The notes below the pieces were generated by a model. That model saw nothing but the letters and a program-made list of their open reading frames with translations. It made no database searches and had not been told where the DNA came from. The position numbers and the translations under genes were made by a program. Shown here in pieces: positions 27,083 to 35,111 of a stretch of DNA of 64,000 nucleotides. Numbering within the stretch: the stretch's first letter is position 1; every line of letters starts with the position of its first letter. The stretch comes from Blautia sp. (GTDB taxonomy: Bacteria > Bacillota > Clostridia > Lachnospirales > Lachnospiraceae), in contig JAMPAC010000009.1 of assembly GCA_023667395.1 (NCBI GenBank), forward strand, positions 1 through 64,000. The letters are read 5' to 3'.

Positions 27083-27784
27083 TCATTCCAGCAGTTGTAT
27101 TTCCACCTGCTCTTTTATCAATCCGCCCTGATCAAATTTGATCATATACGCATTTGATGATGGATTGGCCCTGACATAACTGATCTTTCCATCCTGTTCC
27201 ACAAACGCCGTGTCTGACTCCATTGCCAGTCCCGGCAGCGTCTTTTCCCTTAACATCCCGTCAAAGCTGTCTGCCCGCTCCTCATAATGCGGGCAGTAAG
27301 CATACGGGTGAATATTCAGCAGGTCGTCCACCCATCCGTATCCAACCTCCCCATTGACCCAAAAGATCTCACTGTCGCTGTGCCCGCAGTGAAACCAGCA
27401 TATCGCCCCGGCGCTTATGCCCGCTAAAATGGCGGCGTCGTTTAAATAGATTTCTCTCAGCTTCCTGTCAAGTCCGTATTTTCTCCAGACCTCCATCATG
27501 AAAAAGGTATCGCCGCCACCGACATAAATGATGTCAGCCCATGCCAGAAGTTCGTCGATTTCCTGCGGGGTATACTCTTTGGTAACCAAGCACAGCGCCT
27601 TTACATTACAATCCAGCTGCCCGAATGTATTCTTAATGTTGTCGATATATCCTTCTGCGTCTTTGCTTGCCGTCCCGATAAACAAAAGGTTATGCCGCTC
27701 TTTTTTGTCCATGTTTACAATGTATTTGTTGATCGCGTGATTTGACCGCAGATCCCCGCCTGCCATGGCAACGATTCTTCCCAT
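27083..27784 (-). CDS. Peptidase E-like (S51) family protein
   Basis: 233 residues from the ATG at 27784, with GGGAGG seven bases upstream; a TTG two codons earlier is the alternative. The fold is of the class I glutamine-amidotransferase/S51 type. The nucleophile serine is in GISAGAICW (near residue 125), with VGGGDTFFMMEVW before it and the histidine-containing NIHPYAYCPHYE after. Family members include aspartyl dipeptidases and cyanophycinase-like enzymes. The substrate here is unknown. It lies 81 bases downstream of the MqsA-type antitoxin gene in the same direction. Confidence 0.85.
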   Translation of the reverse strand: MGRIVAMAGGDLRSNHAINKYIVNMDKKERHNLLFIGTASKDAEGYIDNIKNTFGQLDCNVKALCLVTKEYTPQEIDELLAWADIIYVGGGDTFFMMEVWRKYGLDRKLREIYLNDAAILAGISAGAICWFHCGHSDSEIFWVNGEVGYGWVDDLLNIHPYAYCPHYEERADSFDGMLREKTLPGLAMESDTAFVEQDGKISYVRANPSSNAYMIKFDQGGLIKEQVEIQLLE

Positions 27785-27865
27785 ATCCAAACCTCCCGCA
27801 TTTCGATTGTAGTTTTAAGAACTGTCTTGCCAGGTCATTTTCGGACAGTTCCTTCATCTTATATG

Positions 27866-28873
27866 TTATAGATCCAACTGAATATCCTTTGCATATGAAT
27901 ATGATATCACTTCACCCGCCTTAGTGGAACTGTACCCCTTTTCCCTGTGGGAATAATTCGATATTTCAACGGATCCGAACTCCGCAAATTTATCATAAAT
28001 CCGTTCCAGTACGGCCAATTCCGCATCTGTCAGGATTCCCTCCGGGACATCACACTCGGGAATGACCTGATGCCTTTCATATCCGCTATCATACGTCACT
28101 TCTATATGGGCGATCCGGTCGGCTGTCATTGTTCCAAACAAGATATCATAATTCTCCGGCACAGGCCCATAAGGCAGATGAACATACTTCGTTCCGGAAA
28201 TGGATATGCCGTTCTCCCGATAGAAGATCATATCCGAATAATTCAGCAGCTTTAATAATTTTGTCTTTAGAAGCCCGGCATTCTTATGCGCAAAGAACAA
28301 AACCATGGCACAGAATTTCTCGTAATCAAATGCCTTGAATCCATTCTCCTCAGATGGAACCGTCGAAAAAAACCGCTGCAGGAATCTCCGGTCAGGATCG
28401 TATTTCATATTCTGCTCCAGTTTATTTACATTTTCCAGCAGTCTGGCTTTCTGTTTTTCAGAGAAAGCGACTTCATTCTCCGTCAGGTAAACCCGCATAT
28501 TTTCCGGCTCGCGCAGAAATAAAAGAAGACTGTTATGGGCTTTATCCTGGACGGAGCCATTCTCATATCTGAAGATCGTCTTGTCACCCCAGTTAAGCAG
28601 TTTCGCGAAACTGCGCTGGCTCAATCCATACTGTTCCCTGATCTGTCTGATCTCTTCCGGCAATAACAGCCTGTGCTTTCTCCGATATTCATTATACGCG
28701 TTCACCAGAGTGGCATTATCCAACTCTTCACAGTAGAACTCTTCCCCGCAATCAGCGCATACCAGGATCTGTGCGTCAACCTCGACGGATTCCCCGCATA
28801 CGGTATAAGCTTCTCTTTTGGTCACAATCTTTGTTTCGACTTCCTTACCACATTCCTCACAATATTTTCTCAT
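27866..28873 (-). CDS. mqsA: MqsA-type antitoxin fused to Panacea (DUF4065) domain
   Basis: 335 residues from the ATG at 28873 (GGAGG eight bases upstream); the GTG at 28882 overlaps that site. A zinc-finger-like N-terminus has Cys5, Cys8, Cys39 and Cys42. A helix-turn-helix follows at about 72-118 (IREQYGLSQRSFAKLLNWGDKTIFRYENG), as in MqsA. The C-terminal half (about 170-330) looks like the DUF4065/Panacea domain (FFAHKNAGLLKTKLLKLL, HLPYGPVPENYD), known in antitoxins that neutralise varied toxins. The MqsR-like toxin gene is immediately upstream with a 19-base gap, in the toxin-first order of mqsRA. Confidence 0.85.
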   Translation of the reverse strand: MRKYCEECGKEVETKIVTKREAYTVCGESVEVDAQILVCADCGEEFYCEELDNATLVNAYNEYRRKHRLLLPEEIRQIREQYGLSQRSFAKLLNWGDKTIFRYENGSVQDKAHNSLLLFLREPENMRVYLTENEVAFSEKQKARLLENVNKLEQNMKYDPDRRFLQRFFSTVPSEENGFKAFDYEKFCAMVLFFAHKNAGLLKTKLLKLLNYSDMIFYRENGISISGTKYVHLPYGPVPENYDILFGTMTADRIAHIEVTYDSGYERHQVIPECDVPEGILTDAELAVLERIYDKFAEFGSVEISNYSHREKGYSSTKAGEVISYSYAKDIQLDL

Positions 28874-28892
28874 CGATACCACCTCCTGCAGT

Positions 28893-29237
28893 CTAAAGAA
28901 AATCGGTCTCGTGAAAACTCAGGCATTTAAGAATGTCTTCTCCATTTTCCTGTGTAATCTTTATTTTTACATAAAACTGCATCCCATCAACCTCTTTCTT
29001 AAATTCCCAGATATCCCCGGTTCTTTTGGGATCCAGATCCTGTTTGGGACCCCTGTAATAATCGTTAGCAACAAGCGACAGAATCTCGGCTTTTGCATCT
29101 GTGATCGTAAGGCCGTGTGCCGCCAGCGCCTGCATATTTTTTCTTCTGGGCACAAAATCATATTTTCCTTTCGATATCAGTCTTTTGGCCTTTTCCAAAA
29201 ATGTTACAATGTCTGTTCTGTTCGTCTGGCCAGTCAC
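28893..29237 (-). CDS. mqsR: MqsR-family toxin
   Basis: 114 residues starting at a GTG with GGAGG seven bases upstream. The segment LVANDYYRGPK, then GDIWEFKKEVDGMQFYVKIKI, matches the core of MqsR, a RelE-fold, ribosome-independent mRNA interferase that cuts at GCU in Escherichia coli. Length is close to the usual 98 residues. It is the first gene of a toxin-antitoxin pair with the MqsA-Panacea gene and has its own strong promoter and an upstream palindrome. Catalytic identity is inferred from family, not proven. Confidence 0.85.
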   Translation of the reverse strand: MTGQTNRTDIVTFLEKAKRLISKGKYDFVPRRKNMQALAAHGLTITDAKAEILSLVANDYYRGPKQDLDPKRTGDIWEFKKEVDGMQFYVKIKITQENGEDILKCLSFHETDFL

Positions 29238-29258
29238 TCTTTTTCCTCCGTATATTTT

Positions 29259-29286
29259 ATTATATGCATAAATAGTTTTTTGTCAA
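29259..29286 (-). promoter_or_regulatory. Promoter of the toxin-antitoxin operon
   Basis: Minus strand TTGACA (29286-29281), 16-base spacer, TATAAT (29264-29259): perfect hexamers about 20 bases before the toxin start. Confidence 0.8.
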
Positions 29287-29295
29287 GCATAATAT

Positions 29296-29307
29296 GGTCA
29301 TATGACC
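29296..29307. promoter_or_regulatory. Candidate antitoxin operator
   Basis: The perfect 12-base palindrome GGTCATATGACC lies ten bases upstream of the -35. An autoregulating helix-turn-helix antitoxin is the likely ligand. It does not match the AACCT/AGGTT operator of E. coli MqsA, so binding is inferred from position. Confidence 0.5.
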
Positions 29308-29319
29308 GCATTTTATATT

Positions 29320-30096
29320 TCATGACCCGCAAGACTTGTAGTGTCTCACCCCGAAGCTCCACATCCCATACGCCGGAAACAGGAACCACAGCGCCAGAAG
29401 CGGAAGAAATGCACATCCCGCGTTTGTGTTCCTGTCCAGCAGGTACAGCAGCGGGTAATACTGCACCAGCGCATAAGGTATGACAAAAGTGATGATCCGC
29501 AGCATCCGTTTTCCATATACCCCGAAAGGATATTTCCCATATTCCACAGCGCCATTGGTGAACACATTGATGAATTCCAACCCCTCCAGCGTAAAAAAGC
29601 TGAAGGACGCGCACAGCATAAAGATTGCCGAAAACAGGCACATCCCGCCAAAGATCATCAAAAATACGGTCAGAACCTTCATTCCCGTCCACCTGATCCC
29701 ACTCTTACGGATCCCGTATGCCAGCATCACCGCCGCCTGGAGCAGCCTCCCGAACCGTCCGTACTCAAACCGGCTCACAAGCACCTGGAACACGATATTT
29801 CTGGGGCGCAGCAGGATCCGGTCGAACTCTCCGTTCCTGACCAGCCCTGAAAAAGAATCAAATCCCCTGGCAAACATTTCCGACAAAGTATACCCCGTGA
29901 GAAAGATACCATAGCATAAGAGCACTTCGCTGTAGACAAATCCTTCCACATTGGTGAATCTCTGGAACATGAAGAAAATTCCTGCAAACACACTGAAGGA
30001 ACTGAGGAAGATTCCTATGGAATACATGAAGAAAGACGCTTTATACTCCATTCTGCTTTTTAAGATAATGGATAAATAATGTTGATATAAACGCAT
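29320..30096 (-). CDS. ABC-2 family permease (DUF990 type), second of two
   Basis: 258 residues with about six membrane helices. The N-terminus YLSIILKSRMEYKASFF and the motifs FARGFDSFSGLVRNGEFDRILLRPRN belong to the DUF990/ABC2_membrane_6 family, whose members come as two paralogous permeases with one ATPase. The first permease and the ATPase are encoded directly upstream. GGAG lies six bases before the ATG. A structured repeat (30137-30267) is wedged between this gene and the first permease. Confidence 0.87.
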   Translation of the reverse strand: MRLYQHYLSIILKSRMEYKASFFMYSIGIFLSSFSVFAGIFFMFQRFTNVEGFVYSEVLLCYGIFLTGYTLSEMFARGFDSFSGLVRNGEFDRILLRPRNIVFQVLVSRFEYGRFGRLLQAAVMLAYGIRKSGIRWTGMKVLTVFLMIFGGMCLFSAIFMLCASFSFFTLEGLEFINVFTNGAVEYGKYPFGVYGKRMLRIITFVIPYALVQYYPLLYLLDRNTNAGCAFLPLLALWFLFPAYGMWSFGVRHYKSCGS

Positions 30097-30136
30097 ATGA
30101 GACTCCTTTCACCACTTCAGCAGTACAAACTTTTAT

Positions 30137-30267
30137 GGGAAGAATGCCTGTTCTTTGGGCATTCTTCGGCGTGAGACTTAGAACTTCTTCGTATGCGGAT
30201 TTATCCGCATTATGCCCCTCTGGCATGAGCCAAAATTGCTAAAGCAATTAGAAGTTCTTCTCACGCT
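30137..30267 (-). repeat. Multi-hairpin intergenic repeat, copy A
   Basis: Read on the minus strand from the permease stop codon: outer stem GCGTGAGA/TCTCACGC, second stem AGAACTTCT/AGAAGTTCT, then inner hairpins AATTGC/GCAATT, ATGCC/GGCAT and ATGCGGAT/ATCCGCAT. A GAAGAATGCC/GGCATTCTTC hairpin closes the distal end. Copy B at 45792-45958 has the same order of stems with paired base changes. The first base pairs overlap the TAG stop of the upstream gene. Confidence 0.85.
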
Positions 30268-31072
30268 ATCCGCCCTGCACCACCACGCGCTTCTCCGCCC
30301 TCCGCCAGAGGACTTTGCCCAAAATCGTCAGCACGATCAGCCAGAATACCTGTAACAAAACCGCCCGTTCCATCTCCGTACCCGTCAGATTTCCGCTGTA
30401 AATCCTCAAGGGCGCATTCTGTATGGCGGCAAAGGGCAGGATCTCCAGCACACGCTGCAGCTTTTGCGGGAAAAAAGGGAACGGAATGACCGCCCCTGTC
30501 AGAAAATCCCGCAGCGAAGCGAAAAGTATCCCTATGCCGTTTGCGGACAATGTATAAAAGACAACCATATACAGGATCATGCTCATTGCCGTGAACACTG
30601 CTCCCCCTAAAAAGAGCGTGATCACAAACCATATAAAATGCGGCATATCCACAGGCGCAGTCAGCCCATACCCATCAGGCAGGAACACCACAACTCCCAG
30701 GATCGGCAGACATCTCAGCATAGCCCTTGACATTCTGCCCGCCATGATCCTTGCAAACCACATATCATAAAGGGAAACCGGCCTGCATAATTCATAAGCG
30801 ATTCCGCCGTCCGTCACGCTGTTCAACAATTCCGGTTCAAATACATTTCCCTGGATAAACGCAAGGAACGCCTGCTGTAACCAGATATAGCAGCAGGTCT
30901 CTTCCATGGTCATGGGATAGGCTCCCGGATCCGCTTCATAAAAAGCCCGCAGTACCATGATTTCCATGAAGCCCCAGAAAAACTGCGTCACAATCCCCGC
31001 CAGCGCCGCCGAGCGGTACTGCAATCCCGTCACAAGCCGGAGCCGGAAAAAGGAAAAATATTTTTTCATCAT
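30266..31072 (-). CDS. ABC-2 family permease (DUF990 type), first of two
   Basis: 268 residues from the ATG at 31072, ten bases after the ATPase stop, with GGGGG six bases upstream; the frame open to 31138 only overlaps the ATPase gene. It has about six membrane helices and the DUF990-like motif ELLNSVTDGGIAYELCRPVSLYDMW. It is paralogous to the permease encoded downstream, and the two should form a heterodimeric channel with the ATPase. Transported substrate unknown. Its TAG stop forms the first bases of repeat copy A. Confidence 0.87.
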   Translation of the reverse strand: MMKKYFSFFRLRLVTGLQYRSAALAGIVTQFFWGFMEIMVLRAFYEADPGAYPMTMEETCCYIWLQQAFLAFIQGNVFEPELLNSVTDGGIAYELCRPVSLYDMWFARIMAGRMSRAMLRCLPILGVVVFLPDGYGLTAPVDMPHFIWFVITLFLGGAVFTAMSMILYMVVFYTLSANGIGILFASLRDFLTGAVIPFPFFPQKLQRVLEILPFAAIQNAPLRIYSGNLTGTEMERAVLLQVFWLIVLTILGKVLWRRAEKRVVVQGG

Positions 31073-31082
31073 TCCACACCCC

Positions 31083-31907
31083 CTATATCTCATAACTGCG
31101 GTACAGTTCCGCCAATGTCTCATCAATACTGGCGTCACCCTTTTTGATATCCTCCAGCGTGCCGTCCATGAGAATCCGCCCCTTGCCGATCAGGATAATG
31201 CGCTTTGTCAGCGCCTCGATATCCTGCATATCATGGGTAGTCAGGATCACAGTCGTGCCATGGGTCTGATTCCGCTTTTTGATAAAGTCCCGGACTGCCA
31301 GCTTTGACACGGCGTCAAGGCCGATGGTGGGCTCGTCCAGAAACAGGATCTGCGGATCATGCAGCAGGGACGCCGCGATCTCGCAACGCATACGCTGGCC
31401 GAGGGAAAGCTGTCTCACCGGAGTGCGCAGAAATTCCTTCAGATTCAGTAATTCCGTTAATTCCTCGAGATTTTCCCTGTACAGGGAATCTGAAACAGAA
31501 TAGATATCCTTTAATAATTCAAAGGAATCCATGACCGGAACATCCCACCAAAGCTGCGACCGCTGCCCGAAGACCACACCGATCTGGCGCACATGCTCGA
31601 TGCGGCTGCGCATTTCCTGCTTTGTCAGGGGCGATACCCTGCTGTTGAAAAGCAGCCTGCCATCCACCGTCACACTGCCGCTGTCCGGTGTCAATATTCC
31701 GCTTAGAATTTTGATCGTGGAGCTTTTCCCCGCTCCATTGGGGCCGATGTAGCCCACCATTTCCCCATCGTCAATGGTAAAGCTGACGTCCTTAAGCGCC
31801 TGAATTTCCTCATACTCTCTGTGAAAGAGAGCCTTACAGGCTTCCCGGAAGCCTGCGTTCCTTTTTGCAACCCTGTACGATTTACATACGTTCTCCATCG
31901 TAATCAT
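31083..31907 (-). CDS. ABC transporter ATP-binding protein for DUF990 permeases
   Basis: 274 residues from the ATG at 31907 (GGAGG eight bases upstream); a longer frame to 31949 lacks such a site. Walker A is GPNGAGKSS, signature QLSLGQRMR, Walker B ILFLDEPTIGLD and switch TTH. The extended loop after the first strand (AGFREACKALFHREYEEIQALKDVSF) is typical of ATPases that serve DUF990 permease pairs. It heads the three-gene transporter operon, behind a TTGACA-N17-TATTAT promoter and a structured leader of about 120 bases. Confidence 0.9.
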   Translation of the reverse strand: MITMENVCKSYRVAKRNAGFREACKALFHREYEEIQALKDVSFTIDDGEMVGYIGPNGAGKSSTIKILSGILTPDSGSVTVDGRLLFNSRVSPLTKQEMRSRIEHVRQIGVVFGQRSQLWWDVPVMDSFELLKDIYSVSDSLYRENLEELTELLNLKEFLRTPVRQLSLGQRMRCEIAASLLHDPQILFLDEPTIGLDAVSKLAVRDFIKKRNQTHGTTVILTTHDMQDIEALTKRIILIGKGRILMDGTLEDIKKGDASIDETLAELYRSYEI

Positions 31908-32034
31908 GTTTGCTTCCTCCTGGTAGTTTAGATTTTGTCTACTTTCCAAGTAGGTCTGTCTCCGTCGGATTTTGCCGGCGGATACCCGCTATGAAATTGT
32001 TCCCCCGCACAGGGATATTGCGGGAGGGAGTTTC
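31908..32034 (-). promoter_or_regulatory. Structured 5' leader of the DUF990 ABC operon
   Basis: Three successive hairpins lie on the minus strand between the transcription start and the ATPase gene: CCCGCA/TGCGGG, TCCGCCGG/CCGACGGA and CTACTT/AAGTAG. I do not recognise a known riboswitch class, and no T-run terminator is evident. Confidence 0.4.
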
Positions 32035-32063
32035 ATAATATCAAATCAGGAAAAGACTGTCAA
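32035..32063 (-). promoter_or_regulatory. Promoter of the DUF990 ABC operon
   Basis: TTGACA (32063-32058), 17 bases, TATTAT (32040-32035) on the minus strand. Confidence 0.75.
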
Positions 32064-32129
32064 GTAAAAATAATCCTTGGTTCCATCGATGATTCACTGC
32101 TGGTAATATTTTCTGATATTAAGATATTG

Positions 32130-32158
32130 TTGAAATAAAATATTGCCTATGATACAAT
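32130..32158 (+). promoter_or_regulatory. Promoter of the chemoreceptor gene
   Basis: TTGAAA (32130-32135), 17 bases, TACAAT (32153-32158). It gives a leader of about 195 bases before the ATG at 32360. This and the minus-strand promoter at 32035-32063 account for the 450-base divergent gap. Confidence 0.75.
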
Positions 32159-32203
32159 GCATTTAAGCGTTACTAATATCAATTTAGTTTTTATCGGTGT
32201 CAT

Positions 32204-32271
32204 TCCGGTTTTATTTTATGGCAGGATAACCAAATACGGCTATGTTACCATAAAATGAAACCGGATTTTTT
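32204..32271 (+). terminator. Attenuator-like terminator in the chemoreceptor leader
   Basis: An 18-base-pair stem (32204-32221 with 32248-32265, one G-U pair) closes a 26-base loop and is followed by six T residues. It lies about 45 bases downstream of the promoter start and 88 bases before the coding start. Both neighbouring genes diverge, so there is no upstream gene for it to terminate and attenuation is plausible. Confidence 0.65.
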
Positions 32272-32359
32272 ATACATACCAAATAACTATTGAAAGCCAT
32301 CCGCGAAAATTCTGCATATCTCTTCGTGTTTGGCTCATGAAACGAAAAGGAGAGACGAT

Positions 32360-34006
32360 ATGCGAAAAAGTGTGAAACTGATGGTTGGAACCCGTGTGGC
32401 GGCAGCCTTTCTGTCCATGGTGCTGTTCAGCGTGCTGACCACGAAGAACATCATCAACATGGATCATTCCGAGGAAAACAACATTGCGGTAAACTCCCTG
32501 TTATCACGGGTTCAGCAGGCGGAGACCGCCCATTACAAATGGGCCAGCAATCTCAGCAACGCCCTGTACGCCGGAACGGAATTTACTGGCAGTACGGATC
32601 CTACCGGCTGTGTGCTGGGGCAATGGATCTACGGCGAGGCCGGAACAGAGGATGAAGCTATCCTTGATCTCCGTTCCCAACTGCAGCCTCTTCACGAGGA
32701 ACTTCATCAGTCAGCCGTTCATGTGCTGGAACTGCTGAAGACCGATCCGGAACAGGCTCAGAAATATTATCAGGAAACGATCCAGGGCAACCTGACAGTT
32801 CTGGTGGGCCTGCTGGATGAAGTGATTGCCCGGGGCACGGTTCTGAACGATGCCAGCGCGGAAAATATGCAGTCCATCGTTTCCACCATGCATATCGTCA
32901 CCGCCGTAGGCCTGAGCCTGGCGCTGGTCTGCCTGATCAGCCTGGTGTTTTATGTCATGAAGCGCATTGTGAGACCGATCCTCATGATCACCCATAAGAC
33001 CAGGCCCCTGCAGGAGGGCCGCCTGAAAATAGATCTGAATTACCGCCATAATGACGAGATAGGAGATCTGGCCGCAAACCTGCATCAGTCCCTGGAACAG
33101 ACCAACCTGTATGTAGAGGATATCAACCGTATTCTGCAGGAACTTTCCACAGGTAATTTCAATGTGGCGACTTCCGTGCCTTTTATCGGTGACTTCCGTT
33201 CCATTGAGGAATCCATTGACAGCTTTACCACCTCGCTCTCCTCCGCCATGTCCAATATCAGCAAAGTGGAGCATGAGGTGTTCGACCACGCGCAAAATCT
33301 CTCCAACAGTTCCCAGAAGCTGGCACAGGGGGCAACGGAACAGGCCAGCGCAGTGGAGGAACTTTCCGCTACCCTGAACGAACTGTCCAGAAGCGCGAAG
33401 CAGAACATTGAGATGGCCGCCCATGCCCAGGGAAACGCCAGGCTTACCGGAGACCAGGTATCGCTCAGCAGCGACCAGATGAAACTGCTGGTGGAGGCCA
33501 TGGAGGATATCAGCGCCACGTCCACCCAGATTGAAAAGATCATTTCCACCATCGAGAATATTTCGTTCCAGACCAATATCCTGGCGCTGAATGCGGCCGT
33601 TGAAGCAAGCCGGGCCGGGGAATCCGGCAGGGGCTTCGCGGTGGTAGCCGAGGAAGTGCGCAGCCTTGCGGGGCAGTCGGAACAGGCAGCCAAGGCCACC
33701 AAGAATCTGATCGGGAATTCCGTAAAAGCTGCGGAGCGGGGCAACCAGATCGTGACAGAAGTCTCCGCCACCTTGCAGAAGACCATAGAATTGGTTCTCC
33801 AGTCCAACGACACCATCGGCGAGATCACCGGCGCGGTGCAGACAGAAGCAACTGCCATCTCACAGGTGGCGGAAGGCCTGGAACAAATTGCCGCCGTAGT
33901 GCAGACCAATTCTGCCAACAGCGAGGAATCCGCCACCGTCAGCGTGGAACTGTTCGAGCAGGTTAACCTGTTACAGGAACAGACCAGCGGATTCCGGCTG
34001 AAATAA
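32360..34006 (+). CDS. Methyl-accepting chemotaxis protein
   Basis: 548 residues from the ATG at 32360 (AAGGAGAG upstream). An N-terminal helix (about 10-30) is followed by an extracytoplasmic four-helix-like sensor (about 35-175) with a [11 protein letters not shown] segment recalling CZB/4HB sensors. A second helix is at about 178-200, HAMP at about 200-255, and the signalling domain after 300 has the conserved hairpin tip [19 protein letters not shown]. No CheB/CheR pentapeptide is seen at the end. It is probably a membrane receptor for motility or other signalling. Confidence 0.93.
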   Translation: MRKSVKLMVGTRVAAAFLSMVLFSVLTTKNIINMDHSEENNIAVNSLLSRVQQAETAHYKWASNLSNALYAGTEFTGSTDPTGCVLGQWIYGEAGTEDEAILDLRSQLQPLHEELHQSAVHVLELLKTDPEQAQKYYQETIQGNLTVLVGLLDEVIARGTVLNDASAENMQSIVSTMHIVTAVGLSLALVCLISLVFYVMKRIVRPILMITHKTRPLQEGRLKIDLNYRHNDEIGDLAANLHQSLEQTNLYVEDINRILQELSTGNFNVATSVPFIGDFRSIEESIDSFTTSLSSAMSNISKVEHEVFDHAQNLSNSSQKLAQGATEQASAVEELSATLNELSRSAKQNIEMAAHAQGNARLTGDQVSLSSDQMKLLVEAMEDISATSTQIEKIISTIENISFQTNILALNAAVEASRAGESGRGFAVVAEEVRSLAGQSEQAAKATKNLIGNSVKAAERGNQIVTEVSATLQKTIELVLQSNDTIGEITGAVQTEATAISQVAEGLEQIAAVVQTNSANSEESATVSVELFEQVNLLQEQTSGFRLK

Positions 34007-34037
34007 TGTCCGTTCACCATACATACAAAATGATACA

Positions 34038-34089
34038 CCCGCCAATCTGTTTTGATCCATTTACACAGATTGGCGGGGGCATATTTTTT
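34038..34089 (+). terminator. Terminator of the chemoreceptor gene
   Basis: A 13-base-pair stem (CCCGCCAATCTGT with ACAGATTGGCGGG) is followed within a few bases by a run of six T residues. Confidence 0.85.
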
Positions 34090-34946
34090 CAACTTTTTTC
34101 TTTTTTTTTTTCCTGTGTAAAGCGCAGGCACTTTGTGGGACACGCCCCCACACATTTTCCACACCTTATACACTCCGGGGAACAGGATATCTCATTGACC
34201 GAAAGGGATACCGGGCACACTTTCTCACAGGCGCCACAGGAAATACACTCATCCTTTTCCCAATGGATCTGCACAAGGCTAAAACGGTTAAACAAGCCAT
34301 AGATTGCCCCCAGCGGACACAGGTACTGGCAGAACGGCCTGTAGATTTTCACGGAAAGAATGAGGATCAAAAGCAGAATCCCCAATTTCCAGAGAAACAA
34401 TCCCCCCGCCTGGCTGCGAAGCATTTCATTTCCCGCCAGAAGCGGTATGGCGCCGAATAATGTCCCCGAGGGACACAGGTATTTGCAGAACGCCGGAACC
34501 TTGGCAAATCCTCCAAACAGAAACATGGAACCAACGCACACCAAAAGAACCAGGACCGCATATTTCCCATATTTCAGGACGGAATGCAAGGGCAGCCTCT
34601 TCCTCTTGCGAAAAAGGGGAATCTTATGCAGAAGATCCTGCACCAGCCCGAACGGGCACAGCCAGCCGCAGACGAATCGTCCCAGAACGCTCCCAAACAG
34701 GAAGAAAAATCCCAGCGCCGCGAAAGGAATCCGGAAGCCCTGCCTATTCAACAGAGCCTGAAGCGCCCCGATGGGGCAGGAAGCCACCGCCCCGGGACAG
34801 GAATAACAGTTCAGACCCGGCACACAGGCATATTTCATTTTCCCCTGATAAATCTTTCCGTTTAAAAAACCGTAAGCATATCCATTTGTAAGGATGGTAA
34901 AAAGAAGCTGTACGGCCAATCGTAATTTTGTCACATTAGCTTTCAT
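34089..34946 (-). CDS. NapH-like 4Fe-4S membrane protein
   Basis: 285 residues from the ATG at 34946 (GGAG seven bases upstream; a TTG five codons earlier is the alternative). About five membrane helices carry cysteine motifs on their edges (CYSCPGAVASCP, CGWLCPFG, CKYLCPSG, CQYLCPLG). The C-terminus has two ferredoxin motifs, CISCGACEKVCP and CIRCGKCVGACP. This is the NapH/CcoG-like family of quinol or membrane electron carriers. With the CXXC small protein and thioredoxin-like lipoprotein encoded upstream it forms a recurrent Clostridia redox module that may send electrons across the membrane. Confidence 0.9.
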   Translation of the reverse strand: MKANVTKLRLAVQLLFTILTNGYAYGFLNGKIYQGKMKYACVPGLNCYSCPGAVASCPIGALQALLNRQGFRIPFAALGFFFLFGSVLGRFVCGWLCPFGLVQDLLHKIPLFRKRKRLPLHSVLKYGKYAVLVLLVCVGSMFLFGGFAKVPAFCKYLCPSGTLFGAIPLLAGNEMLRSQAGGLFLWKLGILLLILILSVKIYRPFCQYLCPLGAIYGLFNRFSLVQIHWEKDECISCGACEKVCPVSLSVNEISCSPECIRCGKCVGACPTKCLRFTQEKKKEKS

Positions 34947-34978
34947 GGTCTCACTCCGCAATCACCCGGTGGCATTCC

Positions 34979-35104
34979 TTACCCAATCCCGATACATTCC
35001 ATGCAGATCATCACAGCCTTTTTCCATATGACGGCAAACTGGTCTCCGGCGGCGCCAAGGCCGAAAAATATAATTCCAACTAACAGTCCCCATAACCATC
35101 CCAT
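34979..35104 (-). CDS. CD1871A-family CXXC motif-containing small protein
   Basis: A 41-residue protein too short for most gene finders. One membrane helix (about 2-19) is followed by a VIWKKAVMICMECIGIG end with the CMEC pair. It lies seven bases after the TlpA-like stop codon and 32 bases before the NapH-like start. That context and the sequence match the CD1871A family, which accompanies thioredoxin-like and 4Fe-4S proteins in Clostridia. It probably relays thiols or electrons, or binds metal, at the membrane. The ribosome-binding site is weak, so translation may be coupled to the upstream gene. Confidence 0.8.
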   Translation of the reverse strand: MGWLWGLLVGIIFFGLGAAGDQFAVIWKKAVMICMECIGIG

Positions 35105-35111
35105 CCGTCTG

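Noticed and set aside
32204..32360. A c-di-GMP riboswitch before the chemoreceptor
   Set aside because: The conserved core sequences of the known classes were not found; only a promoter, a long terminator hairpin and a spacer can be supported.
33085..34173. A 362-residue open frame antisense to the chemoreceptor
   Set aside because: It is a shadow of the conserved chemoreceptor signalling domain and crosses its terminator.
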